From Candidatus Acidiferrales bacterium (lineage in GTDB: Bacteria; Acidobacteriota; Terriglobia; Acidiferrales; UBA7541): DNA of 38,792 nucleotides. Both the position numbers and the translations under genes were made by a program. The notes under the pieces were generated by a model. That model was given only the letters and a program-made list of their open reading frames with translations, searched no databases and was not told the DNA's origin. Where the stretch lies: NCBI GenBank assembly GCA_030037335.1, contig JASHRN010000060.1, positions 1-38,792 of the forward strand, in the 5' to 3' direction. Of the stretch, positions 1 to 7,685 are shown one piece after another; positions within the stretch are counted from its first letter, which is position 1, and each line of letters begins with the position of its first letter.

Positions 1-1
1 G

Positions 2-139
2 ATAAACACCGCCCAGGCGGAAGTGATTCTTCCCTTTGGGGGTTCAGCGGAGTTCTCCGTAGCCATTAATCCGGAAACCGATATTGCCACAGTTGTGGAC
101 CAGGCGAATGGGCGCCTGCTGTTGATCCCGTTGCCGTAG
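2..139 (+). CDS. 3' end of an unidentified protein (partial)
   Basis: The reading frame is open from the window edge to TAG at 137-139 and gives 45 residues ending in LLLIPLP. The fragment contains AINPETDIATVVDQANGRL, a pattern common in blades of YncE/NHL-like beta-propellers (a value 'set in' followed by a short strand). This resemblance is only suggestive. The start and most of the protein lie outside the window, so no function is assigned. The stop codon sits inside a large inverted repeat (127-194). Confidence 0.55.
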   Translation: MNTAQAEVILPFGGSAEFSVAINPETDIATVVDQANGRLLLIPLP

Positions 140-194
140 AAAAGCGCTCTCCGCGGCCAGAAACTCTATCTGGGAGGGGAGACGCGGCAACGGG
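127..194. repeat. Inverted repeat spanning the upstream stop codon
   Basis: CCCGTTGCCG (127-136) is perfectly complementary to CGGCAACGGG (185-194). A second short stem, CCAGA (157-161) with TCTGG (169-173), lies inside. The hairpin is followed by AAAACC rather than a T run, so it is not a normal intrinsic terminator on the plus strand. It may protect the mRNA end or be a repeat remnant. Confidence 0.5.
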
Positions 195-256
195 AAAACC
201 GTATTCTGCATCGGTATGGAGTAGGATTCGCAGGTTTAGGCGGGGCCGGATTCAGG

Positions 257-286
257 TTGACCGAGTTGTATAGAGGCCGCTATAAT
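257..286 (+). promoter_or_regulatory. Sigma-70-type promoter for the OmpH-like gene
   Basis: TTGACC (257-262) and TATAAT (281-286) are separated by 18 bp, close to the housekeeping consensus. Transcription would start near 293, giving a leader of about 35 nt with the ribosome site AAGGAG (318-323) five bases before the ATG at 329. Confidence 0.75.
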
Positions 287-328
287 CGCGGATTTGTAAT
301 TTCCTCAAGGAACATTTAAGGAGCTAGC

Positions 329-934
329 ATGAAGGTTCGATATTCATTAGCGGCGGCGTTCGCCGTTCTTTTGGTTATTCCGGCTGCATGGGCGCAGGCT
401 GGTTCCACAGCGGATGCGCCCTCCAAGATAGCCGTGATCAATCTGACAGAAGCGGTGGCCGGTACTGCGGAAGGAAAGCAAGCGTCAAAACAGATTCAGG
501 CGCAGTTCGCACCGCAGCAGAATGAACTGCAAGGTCTCGAGAAGCAGATTCAAGACATTAGTCAGCGGCTTCAGACCGGAGCGAATACTCTGAGCGATGA
601 AGAAAAGGCGCGGCTGCAACGTCAAGGGGCCGAACTGCAGCGTCGAGGGCAGCGCGAGGAACAAGACCTCCAGCAAGATATGCAGGATGCGTCGCAGGAT
701 GCAATTGGCCACATTGAGCAACGAATGTACCCTCTTTTCACTAAATACGCGCAGCAAAATGGCTATGGGGTGGTGATTGACACCTCGGCGCAAAATACTC
801 CCGTGGTGTACAGCGCGGCGCAGATCGACATCACCAAAGACATTGTCAAGCTCTACGATGATGCTTATCCCGTGAAAGCCGCCATTCCTCCTGCGGCTCA
901 TCCCGGAACTACCAAGCCGTCGCAGAAGAAGTAG
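329..934 (+). CDS. OmpH/Skp-family periplasmic chaperone
   Basis: This 201-residue exported protein belongs to the OmpH/Skp family, periplasmic chaperones that hold unfolded outer-membrane proteins on their way to the Bam complex. Residues 1-22 form a Sec signal peptide (KVRY, hydrophobic core, AWAQA). A short beta-strand (KIAVINLTEAV) follows, then a long charged Gln/Glu/Arg-rich coiled coil (about residues 50-135) forming the tentacle helices, and the family C-terminal strand (NGYGVVIDTS, then DITKDIVKLYDDAYP). Length is normal for the family. The start is fixed by AAGGAG at 318-323. No bamA or lpxD neighbours are seen; it has its own promoter and precedes rimP by 250 bp. Family assignment is firm; client proteins are inferred. 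Confidence 0.88.
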   Translation: MKVRYSLAAAFAVLLVIPAAWAQAGSTADAPSKIAVINLTEAVAGTAEGKQASKQIQAQFAPQQNELQGLEKQIQDISQRLQTGANTLSDEEKARLQRQGAELQRRGQREEQDLQQDMQDASQDAIGHIEQRMYPLFTKYAQQNGYGVVIDTSAQNTPVVYSAAQIDITKDIVKLYDDAYPVKAAIPPAAHPGTTKPSQKK

Positions 935-935
935 C

Positions 936-989
936 AAGCCCGCGAGCAGAGCCTTTTCGCCGTGGAACGCGAATGGCTCTATTGGGCTT
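936..989 (+). terminator. Possible imperfect terminator hairpin after the OmpH-like gene
   Basis: AAGCCC (936-941) and AGAGCC (948-953) are complementary to GGCTCT (975-980) and GGGCTT (984-989), giving a two-part stem just after the stop. The T tract is short, so this is a weak call. Confidence 0.35.
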
Positions 990-1036
990 CTTGAAATGCA
1001 GGCCGACGCTGCACTTTTAATGAGCTCGGGCTCGGC

Positions 1037-1065
1037 TTGCGTTTCACGCATTCTGCGCCTATACT
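1037..1065 (+). promoter_or_regulatory. Promoter of the rimP-nusA-infB operon
   Basis: TTGCGT (1037-1042) and TATACT (1060-1065) are separated by exactly 17 bp. Transcription would start near 1072 and produce a leader of about 113 nt that carries the hairpin at 1094-1117. Confidence 0.65.
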
Positions 1066-1093
1066 GATTGAGTTCGAAGCCGGACGAAGGTTC

Positions 1094-1117
1094 AAGTGGG
1101 CGCGAGCCCACTTTTTT
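1094..1117 (+). terminator. rimP-operon leader hairpin (attenuator-like)
   Basis: AAGTGGGC (1094-1101), loop GCGA, GCCCACTT (1106-1113) and four more T residues form a textbook intrinsic terminator. It lies between the operon promoter and the rimP start, so it would act as an attenuator. Hairpins of this kind before rimP-nusA are known in many bacteria and are thought to mediate feedback on NusA and translation factors. No alternative antiterminator pairing was worked out here. Confidence 0.7.
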
Positions 1118-1184
1118 GTTGCAGGAAAGAAATCAAGTTCCGGTTTGAACAAGTCGGCGTAGCGGCAGCGGGGTTCTGGTTTAA

Positions 1185-1658
1185 ATGGACGTGGCGAAGG
1201 TTCGTGAAGCGGCAGAGCGCGTGGCTGGTTCCGTTGGCGTGGAAATTGTCGATGTGGAGTGGAAGATCGGGAAGCAGCGCCTGCTGCGCGTCTACATTGA
1301 CCGGGCTCCGTCACCAGGTCAGAAGATGGGCTCGGGGGTGAGCCACAGCGATTGTGAGGCAGTGAGCGAGCAGTTGAGCGTGATCCTCGACGTCGAGGAT
1401 CTGGTTCCTGGCGCCGGGTACGTGTTGGAGGTCAGTTCGCCGGGGCTTGACCGAAAGCTCCTGAAGCCTTCGGATTACGAGAGGTTCTCCGGGCGGCTCG
1501 CGCACATTTGGCTGAACGAGCCGGTGCAGAATTCGAAGTATTTCGAAGGGCGACTCGCGGGATGCATAAACGGAATGGTTCAGCTTTCCATCAAAGAGGG
1601 AACGATTGCGATTCCTTTTGGCAATATTCGGAAGGCGAATTTGGTAGTCGAGTTCTGA
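1185..1658 (+). CDS. rimP: Ribosome maturation factor RimP
   Basis: RimP (157 residues) is needed for late maturation of the 30S ribosomal subunit. The N-terminal half has the family pattern (VAGSVGVEIVDVEW, LLRVYIDR, then HSDCEAVSEQLSVILD and YVLEVSSPGLDRKL), and the C-terminal half is the small SH3-like barrel ending AIPFGNIRKANLVVEF. Length matches the family. The start is well fixed because an in-frame TAA lies directly before the ATG at 1185, although no clear Shine-Dalgarno sequence is visible. It is the first gene of the rimP-nusA-infB operon, 15 bp ahead of nusA, and downstream of the attenuator-like hairpin. Confidence 0.93.
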   Translation: MDVAKVREAAERVAGSVGVEIVDVEWKIGKQRLLRVYIDRAPSPGQKMGSGVSHSDCEAVSEQLSVILDVEDLVPGAGYVLEVSSPGLDRKLLKPSDYERFSGRLAHIWLNEPVQNSKYFEGRLAGCINGMVQLSIKEGTIAIPFGNIRKANLVVEF

Positions 1659-1673
1659 CGGAGAATCACTGAA

Positions 1674-3218
1674 ATGGCGAGTTTGCTTTACCAAACAATC
1701 GAGCAAATCAGCCGCGAGAAGCACATTGAGCCTGAGGTGATCGTCGCGGCTATTGAGGAAGCGATGGTGGTCGCGGGCCGTAAATTCTACAAGACGGACG
1801 AAGACCTGCGCTCGAAATTCAACCAGGAAACCGGACAGGTGGAGCTGTATTCGGTGCGAACCGTCGTTGAAGATGTGGCGAATCCGGTGCGGGAAATCAC
1901 GCTCGCGGAAGCGCGCAAACAGCAGCCGACCATCGAGATCGGCGGAGAAATCACCCAGTCTCGTGCTACCGATGTTCTCGGGCGCATTCAGGCGCAGACA
2001 GCGAAGCAGGTGATTTTGCAGAAGGTGCGCGAAGCCGAACGCGACACAATTTACAATGAGTTTCACACTCGAGTCGGCGAGCTGGTGAACTGCATTGTCA
2101 AGCGGCTGGACGGGCCGGATGTGATTGTCGATATTGGCCGCACGGAAGCGCGGCTGCCAAAGCGGGAACAGTCGCGATTGGAGACCTACAACGTCGGAGA
2201 CCGGCTGCGCGTCGCGATTCGTGCTGTGGAGAAGGCGGCGAAAGGTCCGCAGGTAATCGTCTCGCGCGCAGATTCGGTGCTTGTGCAGCGCTTGTTCGAA
2301 ATGGAAGTACCGGAGATTTACGACGGAACCGTGCAAATCCGGGCTGTGGCGCGCGAAGCGGGCGAGCGCACGAAGATTGGTGTTGAGAGCCGCGACAAAG
2401 ACGTTGATCCAGTAGGCGCATGCGTGGGAATGAAAGGCATGCGCGTGCAGTCGATTATTCGAGAACTGCGCGGCGAGAAAATCGACATTATTCCCTACAA
2501 CGAAGACATTCTGATGTTCGCCCAGAAAGCGCTCAGCCCCGCGAAGGTCACTCGCGTGCAGGTGGTGGACGTTGAAGACAAACGGCTGGAAGTGATTGTC
2601 GAAGACACGCAGCTCTCTCTCGCGATTGGAAAGAAGGGACAGAACGTCAGACTCGCCAGTAAGCTGATCGGCTGGAACATCGACATTAAAAGCGAGGAAG
2701 AGAAACGCCGCGACATCGAAGCCCAAATGGCCGAGCTTACCGTGGCATCGACTTCATTGTCAGAACTTGCGGGGGTCGGCCCGAAAACCATCGAGAAGCT
2801 TGAGGCTCATGGCATTACATCTATCGAAAGGCTTGCCGACATGACGCCGGAGCAATTGCTCGAAATTCCCGGCATCGGCGACAAGATGGTCGAAAAGATT
2901 CGCATTTCAGTCGAGCAATACTTCCAATCGCTTGAGTCGCAGCAGAACGCGGAAGGAGAAGCCGTGGAAGCAGCTACAGGGACTGATGTTGCGACGGAAG
3001 GAGAGTTTGCGACCGAAGCGGGAGAGGTCACTGACGCTGCTCCGACCTCGGAGGAAGCAACAGAAGCGGAGACCGAAGCTGGCCCTCTGCCGGACGATTC
3101 TGCCGCAGGCACAGATTCGAATTCACAAGGTGAAACAGAATCAATCGCGAGCAGCGAGGATCACGCTGCGGAATCGCAGGCGAATGGGCCGGATGAAAAG
3201 GCGGAGGGCAGCAATTAG
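1674..3218 (+). CDS. nusA: Transcription termination/antitermination factor NusA
   Basis: NusA (514 residues) binds RNA polymerase and nascent RNA and controls pausing, termination and antitermination. Visible order: N-terminal polymerase-binding domain (1-125), S1 domain (about 132-200), two KH domains with the loops VGMKGMRVQ (near 247) and IGKKGQNVRL (near 317), then two helix-hairpin-helix motifs (AGVGPKTIEKL near 365 and IPGIGDKMVEKI near 400). Residues 425-514 form a very acidic, low-complexity Glu/Ala/Thr tail that many NusA proteins lack or have shorter. GGAG at 1660-1663 precedes the ATG. It lies between rimP and infB in the usual order. Confidence 0.96.
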   Translation: MASLLYQTIEQISREKHIEPEVIVAAIEEAMVVAGRKFYKTDEDLRSKFNQETGQVELYSVRTVVEDVANPVREITLAEARKQQPTIEIGGEITQSRATDVLGRIQAQTAKQVILQKVREAERDTIYNEFHTRVGELVNCIVKRLDGPDVIVDIGRTEARLPKREQSRLETYNVGDRLRVAIRAVEKAAKGPQVIVSRADSVLVQRLFEMEVPEIYDGTVQIRAVAREAGERTKIGVESRDKDVDPVGACVGMKGMRVQSIIRELRGEKIDIIPYNEDILMFAQKALSPAKVTRVQVVDVEDKRLEVIVEDTQLSLAIGKKGQNVRLASKLIGWNIDIKSEEEKRRDIEAQMAELTVASTSLSELAGVGPKTIEKLEAHGITSIERLADMTPEQLLEIPGIGDKMVEKIRISVEQYFQSLESQQNAEGEAVEAATGTDVATEGEFATEAGEVTDAAPTSEEATEAETEAGPLPDDSAAGTDSNSQGETESIASSEDHAAESQANGPDEKAEGSN

Positions 3219-3221
3219 CTG

Positions 3222-5954
3222 ATGTCAGAAGCAGGTCAAATTCGAATCAATGAGCTCGCCCGGGAACTCGAGATCAAGGCAAAGGTCCTGATCGATTACT
3301 TACCGGAGATCGGGATCACCGAGAAAAAGACGCACTCGAGTTCTCTGGAGAATGATCAGGCCGATAAGGTCCGCAAACATTTCCGAGCACAAGCGGATGC
3401 TGAGGCCGCCGCGGAAGCGGAGAAGCAGGCCAAGCTTGCCGCAGCCAAAGCAAAGCCGGCTGCAAAAGCGGCTCCAATTCCTGCCGCAGCGCGTCCGGCT
3501 GCGCCAACACCGGCAGCGGCGGCAAAGCCTGGAATTCCGGCCGGTGCTCCCGCGGCGAAGCCAGTTATACGTCCTGCTGCACCGCCGCCAGCCGGTACGG
3601 CTCCGGCAGTCCGGCCGGCAGCGTCTGCTCCAGCGACTCCATCGGTAGGGGTAAGCCATCTCCCGACAGCGCCGCGCACATCGGCTCCTCCTGCGTCTGT
3701 GGGTTCCGCGCCGCCAGCAGTCCAAAAGCCGACGCCACTTCCACCGCAGAAGACTCCGATTGTGAGCCGTCCCGCTGCGGCTGGCCGCTCCCAGGCGGTG
3801 CCGCCCGCAAGCGGACAACGCCCCGGTGGCTCAGCGCGGCCTGGGACTCCGATTCCGGGGCGGCCAGGTTCACGACCCGGCGCACCGACCAGTTTCAGGC
3901 CGGCGGCGGCCCCAATGGGCCGCCCCAGCGGAGCGCCTTTGCGGCCCGGACAGCGCCCCGGCGGCCGTCCTGGTCAGCCAATGGGTGCCCGCCCTGCAGC
4001 TCCATTGCCGAAGGCTGAACCGGGCAAGCCGCTCTACGTTCGCAAGACTCCACCGCGAGCGAAGCCGACCATTGAGAAGAAATTCGCCGAGGGCGAGCGC
4101 AAGCTTCATCCCGTCCGAGCGCGAGGCGGAGTTCCTGGCGCTCACGGGGGCGCGCACGCTGAGCCGGTTGCCCCAGTGGTTCGTGAGCCGCGCAACGTTA
4201 CGATTACAGAAGGCATTACCGTTCGGGAGCTTTCGGAGAAGCTCGATGTTCGCGCGAAGGAGCTGCTGAGGACCCTCCTTGATCGCGGCATTTTCGCGAG
4301 CATCAACCAGGCGCTGGACGTTCAAACTGCCACCAGCCTCGCCGAAGCGTTCAACGGAATTGTCCAGGTGGTTTCCTTTGAAGAGCAGATGGCTGAGGAG
4401 GTCGGAACGGCTGAGGAAAAGTCTGAAAAAACTTCTTCGCGGCCTCCCGTGGTTACCGTGATGGGTCACGTGGACCACGGAAAAACCAGCCTGCTCGACG
4501 CGATTCGTTCCACGGAAGTTGCCGCTGGTGAATCGGGAGGCATTACGCAGCACATCGGCGCGAGCCAGGTGCACGTCGACGGACGCCGAATCGTCTTCAT
4601 CGATACACCGGGTCACGAAGCATTTACCCGCATGCGCGCCCGTGGCGCAAAGGTCACCGACATTGTGGTTCTTGTGGTGAGCGCGGGTGACGGCGTAATG
4701 CCGCAAACTGAAGAGGCCATCGACCACGCCCGCGCCGCCAAAGTTCCGATTGTGGTGGCCATCAACAAAGTTGACCTTCCCGACGCTCAGCCGGAGCGAG
4801 TGAAACGCCAGCTTGCGGACCGCGGCCTGATGCCCGAAGAATGGGGCGGCGACACGGTGATGGTGGAAGTCTCAGCGAAAACAAAGAAGAACATCGAACG
4901 GCTTCTGGAGATGATTCTGCTCGTGGGTGACCTGCGCGAACTTCGCGCGAATCCGTCGACATCAGCCAGCGGCACCGTGCTTGAATCTCGCGTGGACAAA
5001 GGGCGAGGGCCGGTGGCCACTGTGCTTGTGCAGAATGGAACTCTGAATGTCGGCGACGTTTTCATTTGCGGCGCGGTTTTTGGAAAAGTACGCGCGCTCT
5101 TTGATGATAAGGGACAAAGTGTGAAGAGCGCCGGGCCATCCTCGCCGGTTGAAGTTCTCGGATTGCAGGGCGTGCCGGACGCGGGCGATCAGTTTCAAGT
5201 AGCTGATGAAGCCAAGGCTCGCCACATCGTCGAATACCGGCAGGCAAAACTGCGCGAAGCTTCGCTCGCGAAGTCGGCGACTTCTCGACTCACATTAGAC
5301 CAGTTGCATGAGCAGTTGAAGAGCGGCGAAGTAAAGGATCTGCCCGTTGTGATCAAGGCAGACGTTCAGGGCTCGGTCGAAGTGTTGAGCGAAATGCTAC
5401 CCAAGCTTTCGAGCGAACAGGTGAAGTTGAAAATCATCCATGCGAGCGTGGGCGCTGTTTCCGAAACGGACGTTCTGCTCGCATCTGCTTCGAATGCAAT
5501 CATCATCGGCTTCAATGTGCGTCCGGAACGCAAAGCGTCGGATCTTGCACAACAGGAAAACGTTGAAATTCGCCTGCACACAATTATCTACGAAGTTGTG
5601 GACGAAATTAAGAAAGCCATGCTCGGCTTGCTCGCTCCAGTCATCAAGGAGCAATACTTGGGCCGCGCGGAAGTTCGCGAAACATTCCGCATCAAAGGCG
5701 TGGGAATGATTGCGGGTTCATACATACAGGACGGAATGATCAAGCGCGATTCGGAAGTGCGCGTTTTGCGCGACAACGTCGTGATTTATACCGGCCGCGT
5801 CAGCTCGCTCCGGCGTTTCAAGGACGATGTGGCCGAGGTGCGCAACGGATTCGAATGCGGCATCGGAATCTCCAATTTTGGTGATGTGAAAGTTGGGGAT
5901 GTGCTGGAGTGCTTTACTATGGAAAAGCTTGCTCCTGCAGGAGCAAGCGCCTGA
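3222..5954 (+). CDS. infB: Translation initiation factor IF-2
   Basis: IF-2 (910 residues) is the GTPase that places initiator tRNA on the ribosome. Residues 1-50 are an IF2_N helical domain. Residues 60-290 are an Ala/Pro/Gly/Arg-rich linker (low complexity, probably disordered). A second IF2_N domain is near 325-380, and the G domain starts near 408 with [20 protein letters not shown] and SAK. The C-terminal EF-Tu-like and fMet-tRNA-binding domains follow. The start ATG lies 3 bp after the nusA stop, with GGAGGG at 3203-3208 inside nusA. The last codons contain a perfect 22-bp palindrome (5927-5948). The long linker accounts for the size compared with about 750-890 residues in other species. 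Confidence 0.96.
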   Translation: MSEAGQIRINELARELEIKAKVLIDYLPEIGITEKKTHSSSLENDQADKVRKHFRAQADAEAAAEAEKQAKLAAAKAKPAAKAAPIPAAARPAAPTPAAAAKPGIPAGAPAAKPVIRPAAPPPAGTAPAVRPAASAPATPSVGVSHLPTAPRTSAPPASVGSAPPAVQKPTPLPPQKTPIVSRPAAAGRSQAVPPASGQRPGGSARPGTPIPGRPGSRPGAPTSFRPAAAPMGRPSGAPLRPGQRPGGRPGQPMGARPAAPLPKAEPGKPLYVRKTPPRAKPTIEKKFAEGERKLHPVRARGGVPGAHGGAHAEPVAPVVREPRNVTITEGITVRELSEKLDVRAKELLRTLLDRGIFASINQALDVQTATSLAEAFNGIVQVVSFEEQMAEEVGTAEEKSEKTSSRPPVVTVMGHVDHGKTSLLDAIRSTEVAAGESGGITQHIGASQVHVDGRRIVFIDTPGHEAFTRMRARGAKVTDIVVLVVSAGDGVMPQTEEAIDHARAAKVPIVVAINKVDLPDAQPERVKRQLADRGLMPEEWGGDTVMVEVSAKTKKNIERLLEMILLVGDLRELRANPSTSASGTVLESRVDKGRGPVATVLVQNGTLNVGDVFICGAVFGKVRALFDDKGQSVKSAGPSSPVEVLGLQGVPDAGDQFQVADEAKARHIVEYRQAKLREASLAKSATSRLTLDQLHEQLKSGEVKDLPVVIKADVQGSVEVLSEMLPKLSSEQVKLKIIHASVGAVSETDVLLASASNAIIIGFNVRPERKASDLAQQENVEIRLHTIIYEVVDEIKKAMLGLLAPVIKEQYLGRAEVRETFRIKGVGMIAGSYIQDGMIKRDSEVRVLRDNVVIYTGRVSSLRRFKDDVAEVRNGFECGIGISNFGDVKVGDVLECFTMEKLAPAGASA
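5927..5948. repeat. Perfect 22-bp palindrome in the last codons of infB
   Basis: Positions 5927-5948 read identically on both strands, centred on CTGCAG, and encode the last residues before the stop at 5952-5954. A second small stem, CCGGG (5963-5967) with CCCGG (5975-5979), lies before the ylxP start. No T tract follows, so a terminator is unlikely. Confidence 0.6.
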
Positions 5955-5988
5955 CAGCCGCGCCGGGATTTGCACCCGGGGGTTCGCA

Positions 5989-6270
5989 ATGCCGATTGGC
6001 CTCGTTACTCTCGAAATTCATATCCCCGACGCGCACTCCCTAAAAGACAAGCGGCAGGTGTTGCGCAGTTTGAAAGATCGCCTGCGAGGCCATTTCAATG
6101 TGGCTGTGGCGGAGCTGGATCATCAGGACCTGTGGCAGAGGTCCGTCATTGGAGTGGTGGGAATTTCAGGAAAGGACGGTCATCTTTCGGAGACCATGGC
6201 CGCGGTGCTACAAGAATCGGAACAAGTGCTCGGTCGAAGCTTGATTTCTCACGAGATCGAATACCTTTGA
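5989..6270 (+). CDS. ylxP: DUF503 protein, YlxP-like
   Basis: This 93-residue protein belongs to the DUF503 family (YlxP in Bacillus), a small ferredoxin-like-fold protein of unsettled function, possibly linked to ribosome assembly because of its position. The family pattern is clear: LEIHIPDAHSLKDKRQVLRS, then a basic stretch (LKDRLRGHFNVAVAELDHQD), then RSVIGVVGISGKDGHLSETM. The ATG at 5989 is chosen because it begins the conserved MPIGLVTLEIHIP; the frame is open farther upstream inside infB but has no family similarity there. It sits between infB and rbfA, the same order as in Bacillus. Confidence 0.88.
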   Translation: MPIGLVTLEIHIPDAHSLKDKRQVLRSLKDRLRGHFNVAVAELDHQDLWQRSVIGVVGISGKDGHLSETMAAVLQESEQVLGRSLISHEIEYL

Positions 6271-6300
6271 GTGATTTATAACTGAACAGGGAAGCACACC

Positions 6301-6663
6301 GTGACGATCGCGGGACATCGCCCCGAACGAATTGCTGAAGAGATACGCAACGAAGTGAGCTTGATGCTTGCGGGTGAACTCAAGGATCCGCGTCTGGCGA
6401 GCGCGATGAATGTCACCGAGGTTCGCGTCACGCCCGACTTGAAGAATGTAAGAGTGTACGTCGAGATCCTGGGTTCCGACGCGGAGCGCGGGGCCACACT
6501 GGATGGTTTAGCCGCCGCATCAGGTTTTATACGTCATGAACTGACAGAGCGGCTGCATTTGCGGCGCGCGCCGGAAGTTTTTTTTGTTCCCGACCGTTCG
6601 GAAGAATACGGGCAACAGATAGAAGATCTCATCAAGCAGACTAAGCATCCCGAGGAGTCGTAG
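6301..6663 (+). CDS. rbfA: 30S ribosome-binding factor RbfA
   Basis: RbfA (120 residues) is a cold-shock-associated factor that binds the 30S subunit and aids 16S rRNA 5'-end maturation. The KH-like fold pattern is visible: ERIAEEIRNEVSLMLAGELKDPRL, then VTEVRVTPDLKNVRVYVEIL, and ELTERLHLRRAPEVFFVPDRS. Translation starts at GTG 6301 with AGGGAA at 6288-6293. Length matches the family. It follows ylxP by 30 bp and precedes truB, the standard order. Confidence 0.93.
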   Translation: MTIAGHRPERIAEEIRNEVSLMLAGELKDPRLASAMNVTEVRVTPDLKNVRVYVEILGSDAERGATLDGLAAASGFIRHELTERLHLRRAPEVFFVPDRSEEYGQQIEDLIKQTKHPEES

Positions 6664-6710
6664 GTATTGGCGCATGCGGGGCTTCCGTGCTTCGCTGCGC
6701 TCACGATTGC

Positions 6711-7685
6711 ATGCCCCGCAAAATTCCACCGCCGCCAATTAACGGTGCTCTCGTTGTCGACAAACCGGCCGGGAAAACTTCTCACGATGTAGTTGAAGCG
6801 GTCCGGCGGCTCGCTGGCTTCCGGCAGATAGGCCACCTCGGGACGCTGGACCCGCTGGCTACTGGAGTGTTGGTGCTTCTCTTGGGCCGCGCCACGCGCC
6901 TGGCGCGTTTTTACTCCGGCCGCCGCAAACGCTACGACTGCACTGTGCGTTTTGGATTTGCCACAGATACCTACGATTCAGACGGCGAGCCGCAGGGAAA
7001 GGATCTCGCGCCAACCCTTGAGCGGAGAGCCATCGAACATTTCGCGGAGAAGCTCACAGGGTGTATTGAGCAGACGCCGCCCGCATTCTCCGCAAAGAAA
7101 ATTCACGGCCGTCCCGCTCATGAACTTGCTCGAAAAAAAAAGCCGGTCGAGCTGAAGCCGCTGAGCGTGAACGTCTATGAATTTCGTCTCATTGATATCG
7201 AGAGCTCGTCGGCGCGATTCACGGTCGAATGCGGCGCCGGAACGTATATTCGCTCTCTGGCGCACGAGCTGGGAAGGTTTCAGGGTTCCGGCGCGCATCT
7301 CTCAGAAATAAAGCGGACAGCGGTCGGCGAGTTCACTTTGGATCAGGCGATTGAGTTGAACGAACTGGCTGACGCAACTAGATCCGGACGCCTTGCCCAG
7401 TGCGTTATTCCAGTGGAAAACCTGTTAGCCGAAATACCGCGCGTGACGGTTCTCCCATTCATCGAGAAGCGGATTTTTCATGGGGTCAAGTTCAACGTCT
7501 CTATCGCGCAAATTCAGCCTGGGCGCGAGATTTTCTTGCAAGGCGCCACATCCGCGTTGGATTCGGGCGAGCCGCACGGCGCTCTCTTGCGAGTTTTTAA
7601 TGGAGAAGAGCGGTTGATCGCATTGGCAGAGGCTGTGGTGCCACGGACTTATCAACCTGTTGTTGTTTTTCCGCCAACTGACTAG
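6711..7685 (+). CDS. truB: tRNA pseudouridine(55) synthase TruB
   Basis: TruB makes pseudouridine 55 in the T-loop of tRNAs. The 324-residue product has the family start (NGALVVDKPAGKTSHDVVEAV), the catalytic motif GHLGTLDPLATGVL with its aspartate, the YDCTVRFGFATDTYDSDGE strand and the TPPAFSAKKIHGRPAHELAR region, then a PUA-like C-terminus. I chose ATG 6711; a GTG at 6687 is possible but adds MLRCAHDC, which is unlike the family. No clear ribosome site precedes 6711, and TGCGGGGC (6675-6682) can pair with GCCCCGCA (6713-6720), covering the start codon. A run of nine A (7133-7141) lies in the gene. It ends base-to-base with the convergent secretin gene. Confidence 0.93.
   Translation: MPRKIPPPPINGALVVDKPAGKTSHDVVEAVRRLAGFRQIGHLGTLDPLATGVLVLLLGRATRLARFYSGRRKRYDCTVRFGFATDTYDSDGEPQGKDLAPTLERRAIEHFAEKLTGCIEQTPPAFSAKKIHGRPAHELARKKKPVELKPLSVNVYEFRLIDIESSSARFTVECGAGTYIRSLAHELGRFQGSGAHLSEIKRTAVGEFTLDQAIELNELADATRSGRLAQCVIPVENLLAEIPRVTVLPFIEKRIFHGVKFNVSIAQIQPGREIFLQGATSALDSGEPHGALLRVFNGEERLIALAEAVVPRTYQPVVVFPPTD

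Noticed and set aside
1311-2726. A 471-residue minus-strand open frame opposite nusA
   Set aside because: It lies fully antisense to nusA and rimP, has composition typical of a high-GC shadow frame (His/Arg/Leu-rich) and no family similarity.
7133-7141. A run of nine A in truB as a phase-variable or slippage site
   Set aside because: It encodes a natural KKK stretch in a loop region and truB is intact; nothing suggests programmed slippage.
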